In this document: positions 33,299 through 45,513 of the stretch, one piece after another
Numbering within the stretch: position 1 is the stretch's first letter
Layout: each line of letters opens with the position of its first letter
Source: Wurfbainia villosa
Taxonomy: Eukaryota > Streptophyta > Magnoliopsida > Zingiberales > Zingiberaceae
Assembly: GCA_025175895.1 (NCBI GenBank)
Contig: CM046000.1
Coordinates: forward strand, 64,942,720 to 65,006,719
Reading direction: 5' to 3'
Length of the DNA: 64,000 nucleotides
Program-made: the position numbers and the translations under genes
Notes under the pieces: model-generated
What the model saw: only the letters and a program-made list of their open reading frames with translations
Told to the model about the DNA's origin: nothing
The model's database searches: none

Positions 33299-34569
33299 AG
33301 CCACGTAAGTACAAGTGTGTAGTCTTAGTGGTGAAAGTCCAAGTTTAGAGATTTGGCAAAGTATACCCATTAGCATGACATGGCCGACGGAAGCACTTGA
33401 AGGCTAGGGCCAATGGTGAGGAGTCGTGGACTCGAAACAAGGGCTTGAGGCTGATGGAAGTGGCTTGTAGGCTTAGGTCTAGGTTAAGGGTACCCAATAG
33501 CATGACATAGCCGATAGAAACACTAGAAGACTAGCACGAAGGGTGAATGAGTCATGGAGGACTTAGATGGACCCTGAGAGCGTGAAGCTGATGGAAGTGG
33601 TTAGAAGGCTTATGTCTATGCTATGGGTGAGTGACAAGTATGAAGGGATCATACTTGAGTTAAATCTCAGTCTTGGGATTTACCAATCGACTGATGACTT
33701 TGGCCAGTCGACTGGTCAAGTGTTCAACATTCGAAGACCTAGTTGACTCGAGTAGTCAACTGGGGTTATGGCCCAGTCGATTGGTCGATTAGTTGATTGT
33801 TGATTGTAGCTCTGGCAGTCGACTAGTGGGTTAGACCAGTCGACTGTTGGGTAGAGCAGTCGATTGGCATTAGCGAACACGAGCACAGAAGATCTCGTAG
33901 TCGACTGGTGAGTCAACTGATGGCTTGACAGTCAACTAATAGTAATGGCAATCGACTGCTCAAGTGCTTGTTGGGCTAAAGTCGATGTGGATTAGTCCAT
34001 TGTAAGACAATGGATAAGTGGGCAGTCGATTGGGGTCTTTTGGCAGTCGACTCCTTGGTGAAAAATCAGTCTGATATAGGTTATAAAAGGAGGATGTAAT
34101 AGAGGCTTGAAGCTACCGATTCTTAGAGCTTTTGGAGGGGAAACGCTATTGCTTTCTAGACCTTCAAAGCAACTCAAAGCAACCAAAAGATCAAGAAATC
34201 AAAAGTGCACTTGTAAAGTATTTTGTTTTGTCTTCTTTCATTTGCTTTGTATTTGGTTGTTGTACTTTTATATAAACTTATTATAAGAGGTTTCTCCACC
34301 TCCGGATTGTTTCCGAGAAGGAGAAGTTCATAGTGATGGTGTGGATCATTAGAGCTCAACTAGAGCTCGATCGTGGAGTAGGAACTAGGGTTCCGAACTG
34401 CGTAAAATCCTTGTGTTATGGTGTGTATTTGCTTGTGTTGCATTTTTTTTGTTTATATTATATTTCCGCTATGTATTACTAATGATTGTAGACAAGCACA
34501 ACCACGAATGAATCAGTGAATCGATCTACGCTATTGATCCCCCTCTAGTGTATCGAAAGGTCTTCAACA
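33299..34569 (+). repeat. Shared A/E LTR, second part
   Basis: Completes the LTR started at 5071 (total about 1.55 kb). It holds CAGTCGACTG at 33705 and 33837 with many one-base variants, the conserved hairpin CGTGGAGTAGGAAC near 34372, and the tail CCCCTCTAGTG to CAACA at 34569. A PBS for element E follows. Confidence 0.88.
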
Positions 34570-34571
34570 AA

Positions 34572-34583
34572 TAGTATCAAAGT
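34572..34583 (+). other. Primer binding site of E, decayed
   Basis: TAGTATCAAAGT, which differs from TGGTATCAGAGC at three positions. It lies two bases after the LTR end. Confidence 0.8.
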
Positions 34584-34644
34584 GAGGTTACTCTTCAAGG
34601 ACTAATCACCAAGGGAGCATGCGCTAGAGAAGTATAAGAAGAAA

Positions 34645-35089
34645 ATGATGCCAAGTGACAGATTCGGATATGATATCCGGATTCTTCCATCATTCAACCC
34701 AGAAGATTTCTCGGCATGGAGCGAGAGAATGAAGACGTTCCTTATGATGGACATCGAGCAATGGTTCATCTTAATGAACGAGTTCGAGGCTCCCATGGAC
34801 AAGAAGGGGAGGATTCTCAAGAAAAAGAAGTGGAGGAATAAGTCCAAAAATCTGACACAAATGAAAAGGTAACAAAGGTGATAGTAAATTTATTATCTAA
34901 TGATATCTTGTCTAGGATAGGTAGCTTTAAGGATGCTAAGGAGTTATAGAGAAAGTTGATTGAGCTCCATGAAAAGTCCTTACCAACCCAAGATGATAAG
35001 GAAGAATCCAAGGAAGAGGAAGCAAGTTGATCATCTCAAGAGCTTGAGATGCTGGAAGTTGAGAAATGCTCAACATCCGAGGAAGAAGA
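34645..35089 (+). pseudogene. gag: Gag of E, first part
   Basis: Starts M-M-P-S-D-R-F-G-Y-D-I, then W-S-E-R-M-K-T-F-L-M-M and the first half of the capsid-like domain, with a frameshift near 34835-34870 and stops (TAG near 34947). The capsid half ends L-H-E-K-S-L-P-T-Q and passes directly to the acidic tract, as in A, F and G. F inserted here at 35090. Confidence 0.82.
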
Positions 35090-36742
35090 TGTTGGGACCG
35101 ATTTGATGCACTAGAGGGGAGAGTGAATAGCGATTCTCAATTTTTCTCGTTCAATTGCATCGTTCTTATCTACAAGTTATTAGTGCACAATGGAAACAAA
35201 TAGAAATAGAAATAACAACTCACAATCACAACCACAACACAATGAGTTTTACGTGGTTCGGAACCTATGGTTTCTACTCCACGACAGTGCTCTAGTGATT
35301 ACAGTCACTATGAACTTCTCCTTCTTAGTATGACACCGGAGGTAGAGAAACCTCTTACAATATATTTACAATAATAAACAACAACCAAATGCAATAAATA
35401 CATAAAGCAAATAAGAAATACAAGTGAAAATACTCTACAAATGAGAGCTTTGCTTGCTTGATGATTTGGTTGCTTTGGGATGCCTTTGAAGACCAAAAAT
35501 GTAGCAACACTTCACCTTAAAACGCCCTAGAACCTCTACCGAAATCCTCCATCTCGAGCTTTATTTAAAGGATGCTGCTAGCTAATTTCATGCCTAGCAG
35601 TCGACTGCTCGCTTATCCATTGTCTCATAATGGACTAATCCATGTAGCTTTCACCCAATGGATACCCTAGCAGTTGACTGTCTTTACCAGCAGTCAACTG
35701 CTAAGCCAGTATCAACTATCTAGTCAACTACAAGACCTTCTGTGCTCTGTTCACTTATGACCAATCGACTACTCATCCATGGTAGTAGAATGTCAATGAC
35801 CAGTCGACTGATATAACACACCAGTCGAGCTGTAGTCGACTACTCTGCCAATCGACTGCTTGAGTAAAACTAGGCTCCTAGGTGTCGTGCACTTCACCAG
35901 TCGACTGACCCATAACCCCAATCAACCGGTAAACCTTAAACATGAGGTTTAACCCAAGTATGATCCTCTCATACTTGATCGACCATCCTTAGTCTAGACC
36001 TAAGCCTTCTAGACACCTCCATCAGCCTCACACCCTCAGGGTCCATCCGAGTCCACCACGACTCCTTCACCCTTCATGTTAGCCTTCAAGTGCTTCCATC
36101 GGCTATGTCATGCTAATCGAGTCTCCTTTGCCAAGGGTCAATTGAGCTTATACTAACAAGACTACATGCTTAGACTTTATAGTACCAAAACCTCACCCTT
36201 GGACTTCCTTGCCAAGTATCCATACTCGAACTTTCACCGCCAAACTACACACTTGGACTTACATGGCCAAGACTACACCCTTAAACTTTCCATTTTGCCA
36301 AGTATCCAAACTTGCACTTTCATCATCAAGACTATACCCTTGTACTTTCTATTTTCCAAGTATCCAAACTTGGACTTTCACCGCCAAGACTACACACTTG
36401 GACTTACGTGGCCAAGAAGACTACACCCTTAGACTTTCCATTTGCCAATCCAAACTTGGACTTTCATTGCCAAGTATCCATACTTGGACTTTCCCATGAG
36501 TCTCACTCGAGCTTGGTCAACCATGAACTGAGGATGATTGCTCCAACAATCTCCTCATCACAATCTCCCCCTATGACTTTGGATATCCCAATCATCTACT
36601 AGTCATGATGATCAATATATGGCCAAACCATATTAATAAACACATTGACAATCACATTGGCAAACCTATTATCAAACATCAAAACCCTACTCGAGTCTCA
36701 CTTGAGTTCAGTCATTCGTGACCTAGGTTGATTGTACCAATA
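35090..36742 (-). repeat. 3' LTR of F (1,653 bp)
   Basis: Plus-strand start TGTTGGGACCGATTTGATGC, end ACCAATA next to the polypurine tract ATCTCTCCCTTTTTG. It has CAGTCGACTG at 35598, 35801 and 35898, and a CTTGGACTTT hairpin array at 36170-36500. Confidence 0.85.
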
Positions 36743-36758
36743 ATCTCTCCCTTTTTGA
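36743..36758 (-). other. Polypurine tract of F
   Basis: CAAAAAGGGAGAGAT on the minus strand, directly next to the LTR. More GGGGGAG tracts lie near 36933 and 37080. Confidence 0.82.
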
Positions 36759-38528
36759 TGTTTGACAATACATTTAAGTTAGGTTGTCCCATAAATCCAA
36801 CTTAACTCTTCTTATGACAAAGCGTAATGAAGGTTTACCTAACTTAAACCCTTACTTCTCCCCTTTTGGCATACATCAAAAATTCTATCAAGGTTTTCAA
36901 TGTCTCATCTCCAAATGAGATCCTACATTCTCCCCCTTGGTTAAAAATCATCATAACCCCATTCATTCTTTCTAGTGATACATCCCTTATCACTAAATGA
37001 ATGCAATTCTCACTTCTCTCCCTTTGGTCAAAAATACACCCATCATCCCGTGATGGATAAACTCTTCCTAAAGGCTTACTCCCCCTTAACCATTACACCA
37101 ACGATGTCATTGGAGAGTTTCTAAGCCTATAGAAAATCTAAACAATCAAAAATATGGGTAAAAGTTCAAACTTGAACTTTAACCTCTCTTAAAATTTGAT
37201 ACTCCACTCTAAATAACTCTCCTAATCATTTTCAATGATTATTTTACCCTTTCAATACTTTTCAAAGCATATTCTAAGGTTAAGAGACATTAGGGTACCT
37301 AGGAGTGTTGATAACTAGCCAAACAAACCTTATTCAACCAATATCATACACGACAGTCGACTGCATTTAAATATCCGTCGACTGCACTACCACTAGTCGA
37401 CTACTCCATGAGGCAGTTGACTGATTTTTACATATTACAGAAATCAAATTTCAAATATGAATTTTAGAAATACATAAGTAATTATATATTTTTTGAAAAA
37501 TCTTAAAATTGCATATGTATAATCTCATGTCAAATATAATGGGTGAAAAATAAATTTATATGAAAATACCCATTATTTTAAGTGATTGATACAAAGTTCA
37601 AAAGCATTGAAAACTTTCAATATTTTGTGTAACATTGTGTCAATATAATCAATGGTGATTGCTATCGAAAGATAAACTTCACCAAAGTTTTCTAAAATGA
37701 TTTTCAAAACCTATATTGAATCATGGTCTATGGGCTTAATACACATGATTTATACATTATCTTTCCTCATGATTCATCATTATCATTCAATGAGTTCTAA
37801 GTTCATTTTGAAGTACCATTTAAGTACCTTAAACTTAACTCATTATCCTAACATCTCACATATGTCTAGGGTGCATCAATACACACACAAGTCATCTTTA
37901 TAGTTCTTGTGAGATGTGGATTTTGTTCTTCCTTAATCTAAGGGTCTATGCATTTTATCTAGGTATTCCAATTTGATTCCTTTATCTAGGACTTTAAATC
38001 ATGCCACTTATCCTTAAATTCAATTTAATTAACCTAAATGTAGAAAATGATCATGGCGTAAATGATTGCATAAATTAAGCATATTTACAAATGATGGATG
38101 ATTTCCTAGCATGATATAATTAAACTAAGCATTATCATGACATTTAAAAATAATAATATGAGCATGATTCATGACAAGGCATATGGCAAGCAAAGAATGA
38201 GAATTTTATAATATCAGGGTATAGAAATAACTAAGTTTTAAATCTAATTTCTATTTTATAGTATTATACCCACTTTGCCTTAATGCCCATTTTCCCTCAA
38301 GTATGCCAAAAACCCAAAATGGAACACTATGGCCTTCTAATCTATTTTTCCCAATTATGATCAACTTTTCAACTTCATTATTTTTATTGACACAATCTAA
38401 AATCTTTTAGTATATATTTCTTATCTCATTTCCAGTGTATCACATTACCTTAAAAATATTCTAAAGTATCAACTCCACCATGGTTAGGTTAATTACTCAT
38501 CCATTTGAAGTCGACACACCTAACCCAT
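36759..38528 (-). other. 3' noncoding region of F
   Basis: No gene. On the minus strand it follows the same order as the noncoding region of A: TTTTGGCATACTT near 38300, ATGATATCATG-like runs, CAATCACCATTGAT near 37650, then the conserved module at 37350-37560 with CAGTCGACTG at 37354-37363. Confidence 0.75.
37350..37560 (-). promoter_or_regulatory. Conserved subterminal module, copy in F
   Basis: Minus-strand order CACCCATTATATTT, CATATGCAATTTT, ATATAATTACTTATG, then CAGTCAACTG-type variants and one perfect CAGTCGACTG. The hairpin before them is not clear in this copy. Confidence 0.6.
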
Positions 38529-41500
38529 CTAGCATGAAGGAATCATGCTCCTAGGAACTCAAAATTTATTTGAGCTCCTCGAGTTCAAAAGGTACTCACT
38601 AGGGATGACTTCCCTAGATACCTTCTTGTTGGTACAATCGACCCAGGTTGACTCGAGTTTGACTCGAGCAGTATTTTGATGATAGACAAAACTTATGACA
38701 TGTGATTGTCATAAGAAAGTCCAACATGGAGTTGGCATGGAAAATCCAAGCATGGGGCTTGGTGTGGAAAGTCCAACATGGAGTTGGCATGGAAAATCCA
38801 ACCATGGAGCTTGGTGTGGGAAAGTCCAACATGGAGTTGGCATGGAAAATCCAACCATGGAGCTTGGTGTGGGAAAGTCCAACATGGAGTTGGCATGGAA
38901 AATCCAAGCATGGAGCTTGGTGTTAAAAAGTCCAAAGCATTGCGAAGCCGTGTGCTTGGTGCTTGGTGAGTAATGCATTGCGAAGTTGTGCGCTTGGTGC
39001 ATGTGGGAAGTCTTGAGGACTTGGTAAGTTCACTAGGCTCAGGGTCCTTGAGTCGGTGAAGGATAACATTGTGAAGTCGTGCGCTTGGTGCATCCGAGGG
39101 ACCGCTGGACGGGGAGCGAATGGAGTGAGCCCAAAGGGAAGCATACTTCGAGGGCATGAGACGCGAAGGATGGCATTGCGAAGTCATGCGCTTGACGCAT
39201 CTGAGGGACATAGGCCGAGGGAAGAGAGCTTTGGTGGGGAACTCCATACGGGATGAGGTGGACTTGGCCAAGCGGCAAAGACTGAGTGTCGGATGCTCAA
39301 ATAGCTTGATGTTTGAGGTTTTACCCAACATCAGTCGACTGGCATAGGTGCCAATCGACTATTCTAGGTCGTATGGGTTCGACCAGTGTTTGACTGACCA
39401 GATTCTGGCTGACCAGTCGACTGTCGAGGGAGGGCAATCGACTGATAACGCCATCAGTCGACTGATACTGTAGATCAGTCAACTGATCGGGGTGATTTCA
39501 GCCATAGAATGGTTTCCAGTTGAGTGCTCGCGCCGACACTCGACTGATGGCATGATGAGTCGACTGATGCGCTTGAAATCAGCTTGATGCAGGTTATAAA
39601 TGGAGCTCAAGATGGGGGATTTCTTCAAGACTTTAAGGGTGACATTGGAGGGAAATTGTTGTTACATTCCATACCTTCAAGAGCCAACAAAAGCAAGCAA
39701 CAAACAAGCGATCAAAAGCAATCGGTGAAAAGTGTTCTTTGTATTGTATTGGTATTCTTGTTTGTATTTCATATTACTTGTTGTAATAGCTTGTACGAGG
39801 TTTCTCCACCTCCGACATATTGTCGAGAAGGAGTGGTTTAGTTAGTGTCGTGCGCATAACTAGAGCTCGGTGATCTCGCCCGTGGAGTAGGAACCATTCG
39901 GTTTCGAACCACGTATATCTTGTGTATGCTTGTATGTGTTGTTAGTATTATCATTATCATTGTTATTCCGCTGCGCTAACGACAATCATAGACAAGCGAC
40001 GCAAGAAGAATGATCGTATTCCACTATACGATGATAGAGGGCTATTCACCCCCTCTAGCCGGCCAACCACCGATCATCGATCCCTTACACTTCCTAATGA
40101 CTCTTCTAGGCTTGGAAGCCTTGGTCGTTGTGGTCTTTTCAAGGTTAATCCTAGGGATAACTTCTCTTGTAACCTTGTTAGTGGCTTTCCTAAGTTTCTT
40201 GGAAACCTTAGCCACTAGACACTTACCATGGTCAACCCTAGAGATGACTTCCCTTATGACCTTGGTGTTCCTAGACCTAGGATTTGTTTCATAGTTAAAT
40301 GGAACATTGTGGTAGGTTGACTTGACTTCTTTAGACTTAGTCTTGTAAGCCTAACCTTTCTTGCCCTTAGAAGGTTCTGGCCTCCTAATTCCTAAATTTT
40401 GCCTATTATACCCATTAAGCATTTTTTCCATTCTTATAAGGGTCTTTTCCATTTTCTCAAGCTTTGACCTCAAAGCTTGATTTTCAATTTCTAATTTCCA
40501 ATCTTTGGTTGTCCATTATTTCTTTGGACATTTTCCTTTTTTCTAGGTATGTGTCTAGTTTTCTTGATATTATTGCCTAGATTCTTGTTATCTTTAGGTG
40601 AGGTATTCCTAGAGTAAATAATTCTAGATTTGTCCTTAGATTTAAATTCATAATATCTAGCCCCTAAGCAAAAATATTTATTTCTAGCATGGTTTTGATC
40701 ATAAATAATTGCAAGTGCATTACAATCATTACTAGAATGCTTTTTATCCTTACATAAAGTAAGAGCATTATTAAAATATATCTTAGGGTTTGTCTTAGCT
40801 CCCCGTACATATGAAGCTCCTCCTTTGTCCTTCTTAGGATGACTCTCCCTCGAACATTAGCTCTTATAATGTCCCTCTTGATTGCATTTGAAGCACATAA
40901 TGTGCTCCTTGCCTTTGCATACCATGGCTCCAGCTTCCTTCGTATTCTCCTTCGCCTTTGGTATCGATTGAGCCTTGTTGACTCTTTTTGGGTATTTACT
41001 CTTATAATACTCTACTTCCCTACACTCAAAGCATATTATATAATTTTTATTTGTATAGACCATGCTAGAATAACCTTCTTAGATGGTAGTAGGGAATTCT
41101 TGAGCTTGTTCTTCACTTCTCTCGGATGTGGAAGGCTCTTATTGATCTAGCTCCAGTATCTGTTGCCTATCCTCCCCCTCAATTCTTGAAGTGAAGGCTT
41201 CCGAGACTTCTTCTACCTCGGACGTTGAGCACTCTCAACTTTCGATACTTCATGCTCGCTCTTGAGAGAATGATGAACTTGCTTCTTCGGTCTTATAATC
41301 ATCTCTACTTTGGGTCGGTGAGAAGTTTTTGTGAAATTTTTCCATTTCACTCCAAAACTCCTTGGCATCCTTATAATCACCTAATCTACACAAGATATCA
41401 TTAGAAATTAAATTACTTAGCATTTTGATTGCCTTAATATTTGTCTTGAATTTCTTGAGTTGTTCCTTGGTCCATTTCTCCACCTTGAGGATTCCTCCCT

Positions 41501-41669
41501 TCTTGCCCCTTGGAAGTTTGAAACCGTCCATTCGGGCACTCCAATATTTGATGTTCATCATGAGGTAGGCCTATATTCTTGCCTTCGATTGATTAAATTC
41601 CTCAAATCCATAGACTTCGTAAGGAATGAGAGTGTTGATGTCGTATCCTAGTCCATCTTGAAACTCCAT
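38529..41669 (-). pseudogene. gag: Gag of F, broken and split by a solo LTR
   Basis: Starts M-E-F-Q-D-G-L-G-Y-D-I at 41669. The capsid half (R-M-D-G-F-K-L-P-R-G-K-K-G-G near 41520, L-G-D-Y-K-D-A-K-E-F near 41370) ends at S-P-T-Q near 41310 and passes to an acidic tract. Knuckle 1 near 41030 lacks two ligands (E-Y-Y, K-Y-P). Knuckle 2 near 40890 reads C-F-K-C-N-Q-E-G-H before a stop. A solo LTR (38627-40089) interrupts it. The frame ends with a TAG at 38529-38531 after I-I-S-S-C or similar. Several other stops are present. Confidence 0.82.
38627..40089 (+). repeat. Solo LTR, Sirevirus type, in F gag (1,463 bp)
   Basis: From TGTTGGTACAATCGACC to CATCGATCCCTTACA, with flanks cttct (38622-38626) and cttcc (40090-40094), a TSD with one change. 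F gag continues on both sides and no internal region is present, so the element was lost by LTR-LTR recombination. It has a 53-bp tandem array at about 38716-38935, CAGTCGACTG at 39332, 39414 and 39455, and the conserved hairpin near 39880. Confidence 0.88.
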
Positions 41670-41763
41670 TTTCTCTTCTCCTCTAGTGATTGTGCTCTCT
41701 TGGCTGTTAGTCCTTAAAGAATAGCCTCACTGATACCAGTTGAAGGTATGTCAAGCGAGCCCG

Positions 41764-41775
41764 ACTCTGATACCA
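41764..41775 (-). other. Primer binding site of F
   Basis: TGGTATCAGAGT on the minus strand, two bases from the LTR at 41778. Confidence 0.9.
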
Positions 41776-41777
41776 AT

Positions 41778-42888
41778 TGTAATGCACTAGATGAGGGGAT
41801 GAATAACGATTCTTGATTTTTCTTGTTCGATTACATCGTTCTTGTCTACAAGTTGTTAGTTCACAACATAAATAGATAGAAATAGAAATAACAACTCATA
41901 ATCACAACACAATGAGTTTTACATGGTTTGAAACCTATGGTTCCTACTCTACGACAGCGCTATAGTGATCTACACTCACTATGAACTTCTCTTTCTGGTA
42001 TGACACCGCAGATGGAGAAACCTATTACAATATGTTTACAATAATAAACAACAACCAAATGCAACAAATACAAAATAAAATAAGAAATACAAGTGAAAAC
42101 ACTTTGAAAAATGAGTGATTTTCTTGCTTGATGATTTGATTACTTTGAGATGTCTTTGAAGACTTGAAATGAAACATCACTTCGCCTCAAAATCACCCTA
42201 GAACTACTGTCGAAATCCTCCATCTCAAGCTCCTTTTAAAGCATTCTTCTAGATGATTTCGCACCTGGAAGTCGACTACCAAATAGCCTCAATCGAATGC
42301 TCGCCTATCCGTTGTCTCACAACGGACTAATCCATATAGGCTTTCGCCCAATGGATACCCTAGCAGTCGACAACCCTTACCAGTAGTCTACTACCCAGTC
42401 GACTATGAGATCTTCTGTGACCTACCCACTTATGACCAGTAGACTGCCAATCCATGGCAGTTGATTGTTATAACACATCAGCAGACTGCCAAAGCCACAA
42501 TAGTAGTTGAGCTACAATCGACTAGGTCATAACCCCAGTGGACTACTCGAGTCAAACTAGGCTCCCAAGTGTCGTGCACTTGGCCAATCGACTGGTCCAT
42601 AAACCCAGTCTACTGGTAAACCTCAAACACGAGGTTTTATCCAAGTATAATCCCCTCATACTTGATCAACTACCCTTAGCCTAGACCTAAGCCTTCTAGC
42701 AACCTCCATCAGCCTCACACCCTCAGGGTCCATCCAAGTCCTCCACGACTCCTTCACCCTTCGCATTAGCCTTCAGGTTCTTCCATCTACTATTCCATAC
42801 TAACCGGGTCATCTTTGCCAAGGTTTATTTAGACTTATACCGCCAAGACTACATGCTTATACTTTATACTATCGAAACCTAACCTTTG
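41778..42888 (-). repeat. 5' LTR of F, part next to the PBS
   Basis: Plus-strand start TGTAATGCACTAGATG; compared with 35090 a short stretch near the end is missing. It continues at 59473 after G. The last five bases ctttg (42884-42888) are the left TSD of G. Confidence 0.85.
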
Positions 42889-44432
42889 TGTTGAAGATTC
42901 GTTGGCTGCTAGAGGGGGGTGAATAGCATTTTGAAATGCATTGATGGAATTTGTTCGCGATGCTTGCTACAAATTATTATTGTGTAGTGGAAGTAAAGTA
43001 ATAACAATATACAAACACGCAAACACAACTATGTAACATGGTTCAGAACCGAATGGTTCCTACTCCACAGATTAGGCCCTAAAAGCCCTAGCAATGCTAA
43101 CATGCACTACTAATCACAAATACTCCTTCTCGGAACAATCCGTAGGTGGAGAAACCTCGTACAAGTGATCTTACAACAGTAAGAAATAAAATACAAGCAA
43201 ATACAAGTAAGCTACACAAATACAAGTAAGGAAAACCTTTACAAATGTGAACTTGATTGCTTGATCTTTGATTGCTTGAATCGTGGTTGAAGACCCTGAT
43301 TTGCACCAGCAAATTACCTCAACAATGCTCAAGAAATCGCTACTCCAAACCTCCTCCAAGAGCTCCATTTAAAGCTACTGCCTGGGCTGGAAATCTCCTA
43401 TCAGTCGACTGGTCAGGACCATCAGTCGACTGGTCGGGACCATCAGTCGACTGATGACACTATTGTTGTGAGACAACAGTGCAATCCACGGTGGAAAATC
43501 CAACAGATAGGACATCAGTCGACTAATCATATCCATCAGTCGACTGATCGAGCCTTCACTCGACTGCTAATCCTAGTAGTCGAGTCCGACTCCATTCTGT
43601 ACCCAAAATACCGAGCACCCGATCCGATCACAAGATCACGACTATTGTCCAAAGAATGATCAAGATCTCCGGCAATGATCGCTAGGGTACTCCCCACAGT
43701 CAAACCCTAGTTGACTCATACCAGTCGACTACCACATGGTACCAGTCGATTGATACACCTCAAACATGAGGTTTTAACCCAAGTATGGTTCCCCCATACT
43801 TGCTAGACCACCCTTAGCCTAGACCTAAGCCTTCTAGCCACCTCCGTCAGCCTCGTGCCAATCGGATCCCTCCAAGTCATCCATGACTTGCTCATCTATA
43901 CGCTAGCCTTCAAGTGCTTCCATCGGCTATGTCATGCTAACGGTGTCTACATCACCAAGGCACATTGGACTTACACTACGAAGACTCCGCTTGGACTTTA
44001 CGCCGCCAACTATTGGACTTATGCTGCTAAGACTCCGCTTGGACTTTATGCCGCCAATATGAAACCCCTTGGACTTCTCAAATGCCAAGACTCATGCTTG
44101 GACTTTCCCTTGCCAACCCATGTTGGACTTTCCATGCCAAGACCCATGCTTGGACTTTTCCTTGCCAAGACTCATGCTTGGACTTTACATGTCAAGTACT
44201 CAAGACTTGGACTTTCCATGACATGGTCAACTCCAGTCAACCATCAACATCCCCTCAAGCCAAACTTGAGTCCGGTCAATCATGACCCGGTTCGATTGTG
44301 CCAAAAATCTCCTCAAAACTTATCAGACATCATTGTCAAACATCAATGTCAAACTTCCATGTCAAACATCAAAACATCGCTCGAGTCAAACTCGAGTCCG
44401 GTCAATCATGACCTGGGCCGATTATACCAACA
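42889..44432 (-). repeat. 3' LTR of G (1,544 bp)
   Basis: Plus-strand start TGTTGAAGATTCGTTGGC, end TATACCAACA. CAGTCGACTG at 43402, 43423, 43444 and 43537. At 43618-43690 it has GATC-rich sequence where the other LTR has AGTCGACT modules. Confidence 0.93.
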
Positions 44433-44660
44433 ATCTCTCCCTTTTTGATGTTTGACAAAAACACATACCTTTGAAATAGAACACTAACTCAAATCTCTTT
44501 ACCAATTATCCCAAATTGGTAATCCCAAATATCTTCAAAAACATTCTCCCCAAACATTCTCCCCCAAATATTCTCTCCCTTTTTGACTAACATCAAAAAG
44601 GTTTTCTCCAAGGCGATCAATGTCTCATGTCCTGATGAGATCTTACAATCTCCCCCTTGG
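44433..44660 (-). other. Polypurine tract of G and upstream copies
   Basis: CAAAAAGGGAGAGAT on the minus strand adjoins the LTR at 44433-44447. GGGGGAG-type tracts follow near 44563 and 44650, and further near 44823. Confidence 0.8.
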
Positions 44661-45513
44661 TCCAAAAAATACCTAGGAGGCCTACAATCTTCCTAGTGAT
44701 AAGTCCTATATCACTCAAGAGAAGCAATCCTATACACTCTCCCAATTTCCAAATTGGGTATCTCAAAATTCCCATTTTCCCCCTCATGAGGAAAAATACC
44801 ATCCATCATCCCATGATGGATACCTCCCCCTAAAGGCTTGCTCCCCCATGAATATTGCACCAACAATGTCCTTGGGAAGTCCCTAAGTCAATAGGAACTC
44901 TAAACCATCAAAAATAAGATCTACAGTTCAACATTGAACTTTTCCATAACTTAAATTTGATACATCACCCTAACACCTCTCCTAATCCATATCCAATGGA
45001 TTTTCACCCTTTATAATGCTTCCCAAAGCATATCCTAGGGTTCGGAGTGGTTAGAAAACTTTACCGTAGTTGAAAATGAGCTAAACTACCTTGTTTATCC
45101 CGAAATCAGCTTGGCAGTCGACTCTATCAGAGATCAGTCGACTGTCGTGCCAATCAGTTGACTGTCACCAAGGGCAGTCGACTGATAACTGAAATTTCTG
45201 AATTTTAGTTATCAGAATCGAATTTCAAAAATTCATAAATAATTATATGTATATCAAAAAATCATGAAAATTCATATGTATAATACTTATGACTAATACA
45301 ATGGGTGAAAAATGTTAGAAAAATATTTTACCCATAAAATATTGAAATTGATACAAAGTTAAAAAATGAAGAAAAACTTCAATGTTTTAGCTCACTTTGT
45401 ATCAACTTCATCAATGGTGATTGATATCAAAAGATAGACTTCACCAAGGTTTTTTAAAATGATTTTGAAAACCTATATTGGATCATATTCCTTAGGCTTA
45501 GTGTACATGACTT
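44661..45513 (-). other. 3' noncoding region of G, part next to the LTR
   Basis: No gene. It includes the conserved module (45110-45345) and CAATCACCATTGAT near 45413. T2 inserted at 45514; the region continues at 55488-56276. Confidence 0.75.
45110..45345 (-). promoter_or_regulatory. Conserved subterminal module, copy in G
   Basis: Minus-strand order CACCCATTGTATTAGTCATA, CATATGAATTTTCATGATTT, ATATAATTATTTATG, then a hairpin at 45182-45215 (CTGATAACT with AGTTATCAG, and AAATT/AATTT inside it), then CAGTCGACTG at 45175-45184 and 45135-45144. This is very close to the copy in S. Confidence 0.7.

Larger units (their letters stand above)
2215..34569 (+). mobile_element. Gag-only copia element A (TR-GAG), interrupted by S
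   Basis: The own sequence of A is 2215-5352 plus 33299-34569: a 5'-truncated gag, a long 3' noncoding region, a polypurine tract and a 3' LTR. The 5' LTR, PBS and gag start are lost at the junction with U. There is no trace of protease, integrase or reverse transcriptase after gag, which fits the TR-GAG class of non-autonomous LTR elements. Its 3' LTR also serves as the 5' LTR of element E, so A and E form a tandem LTR-internal-LTR-internal array. Confidence 0.75.

Noticed and set aside
38693..39331. Long minus-strand frame of 212 codons
   Set aside because: Antisense over the 53-bp tandem repeats of the solo LTR; repeated M-L-D-F-P pattern follows the repeat period.
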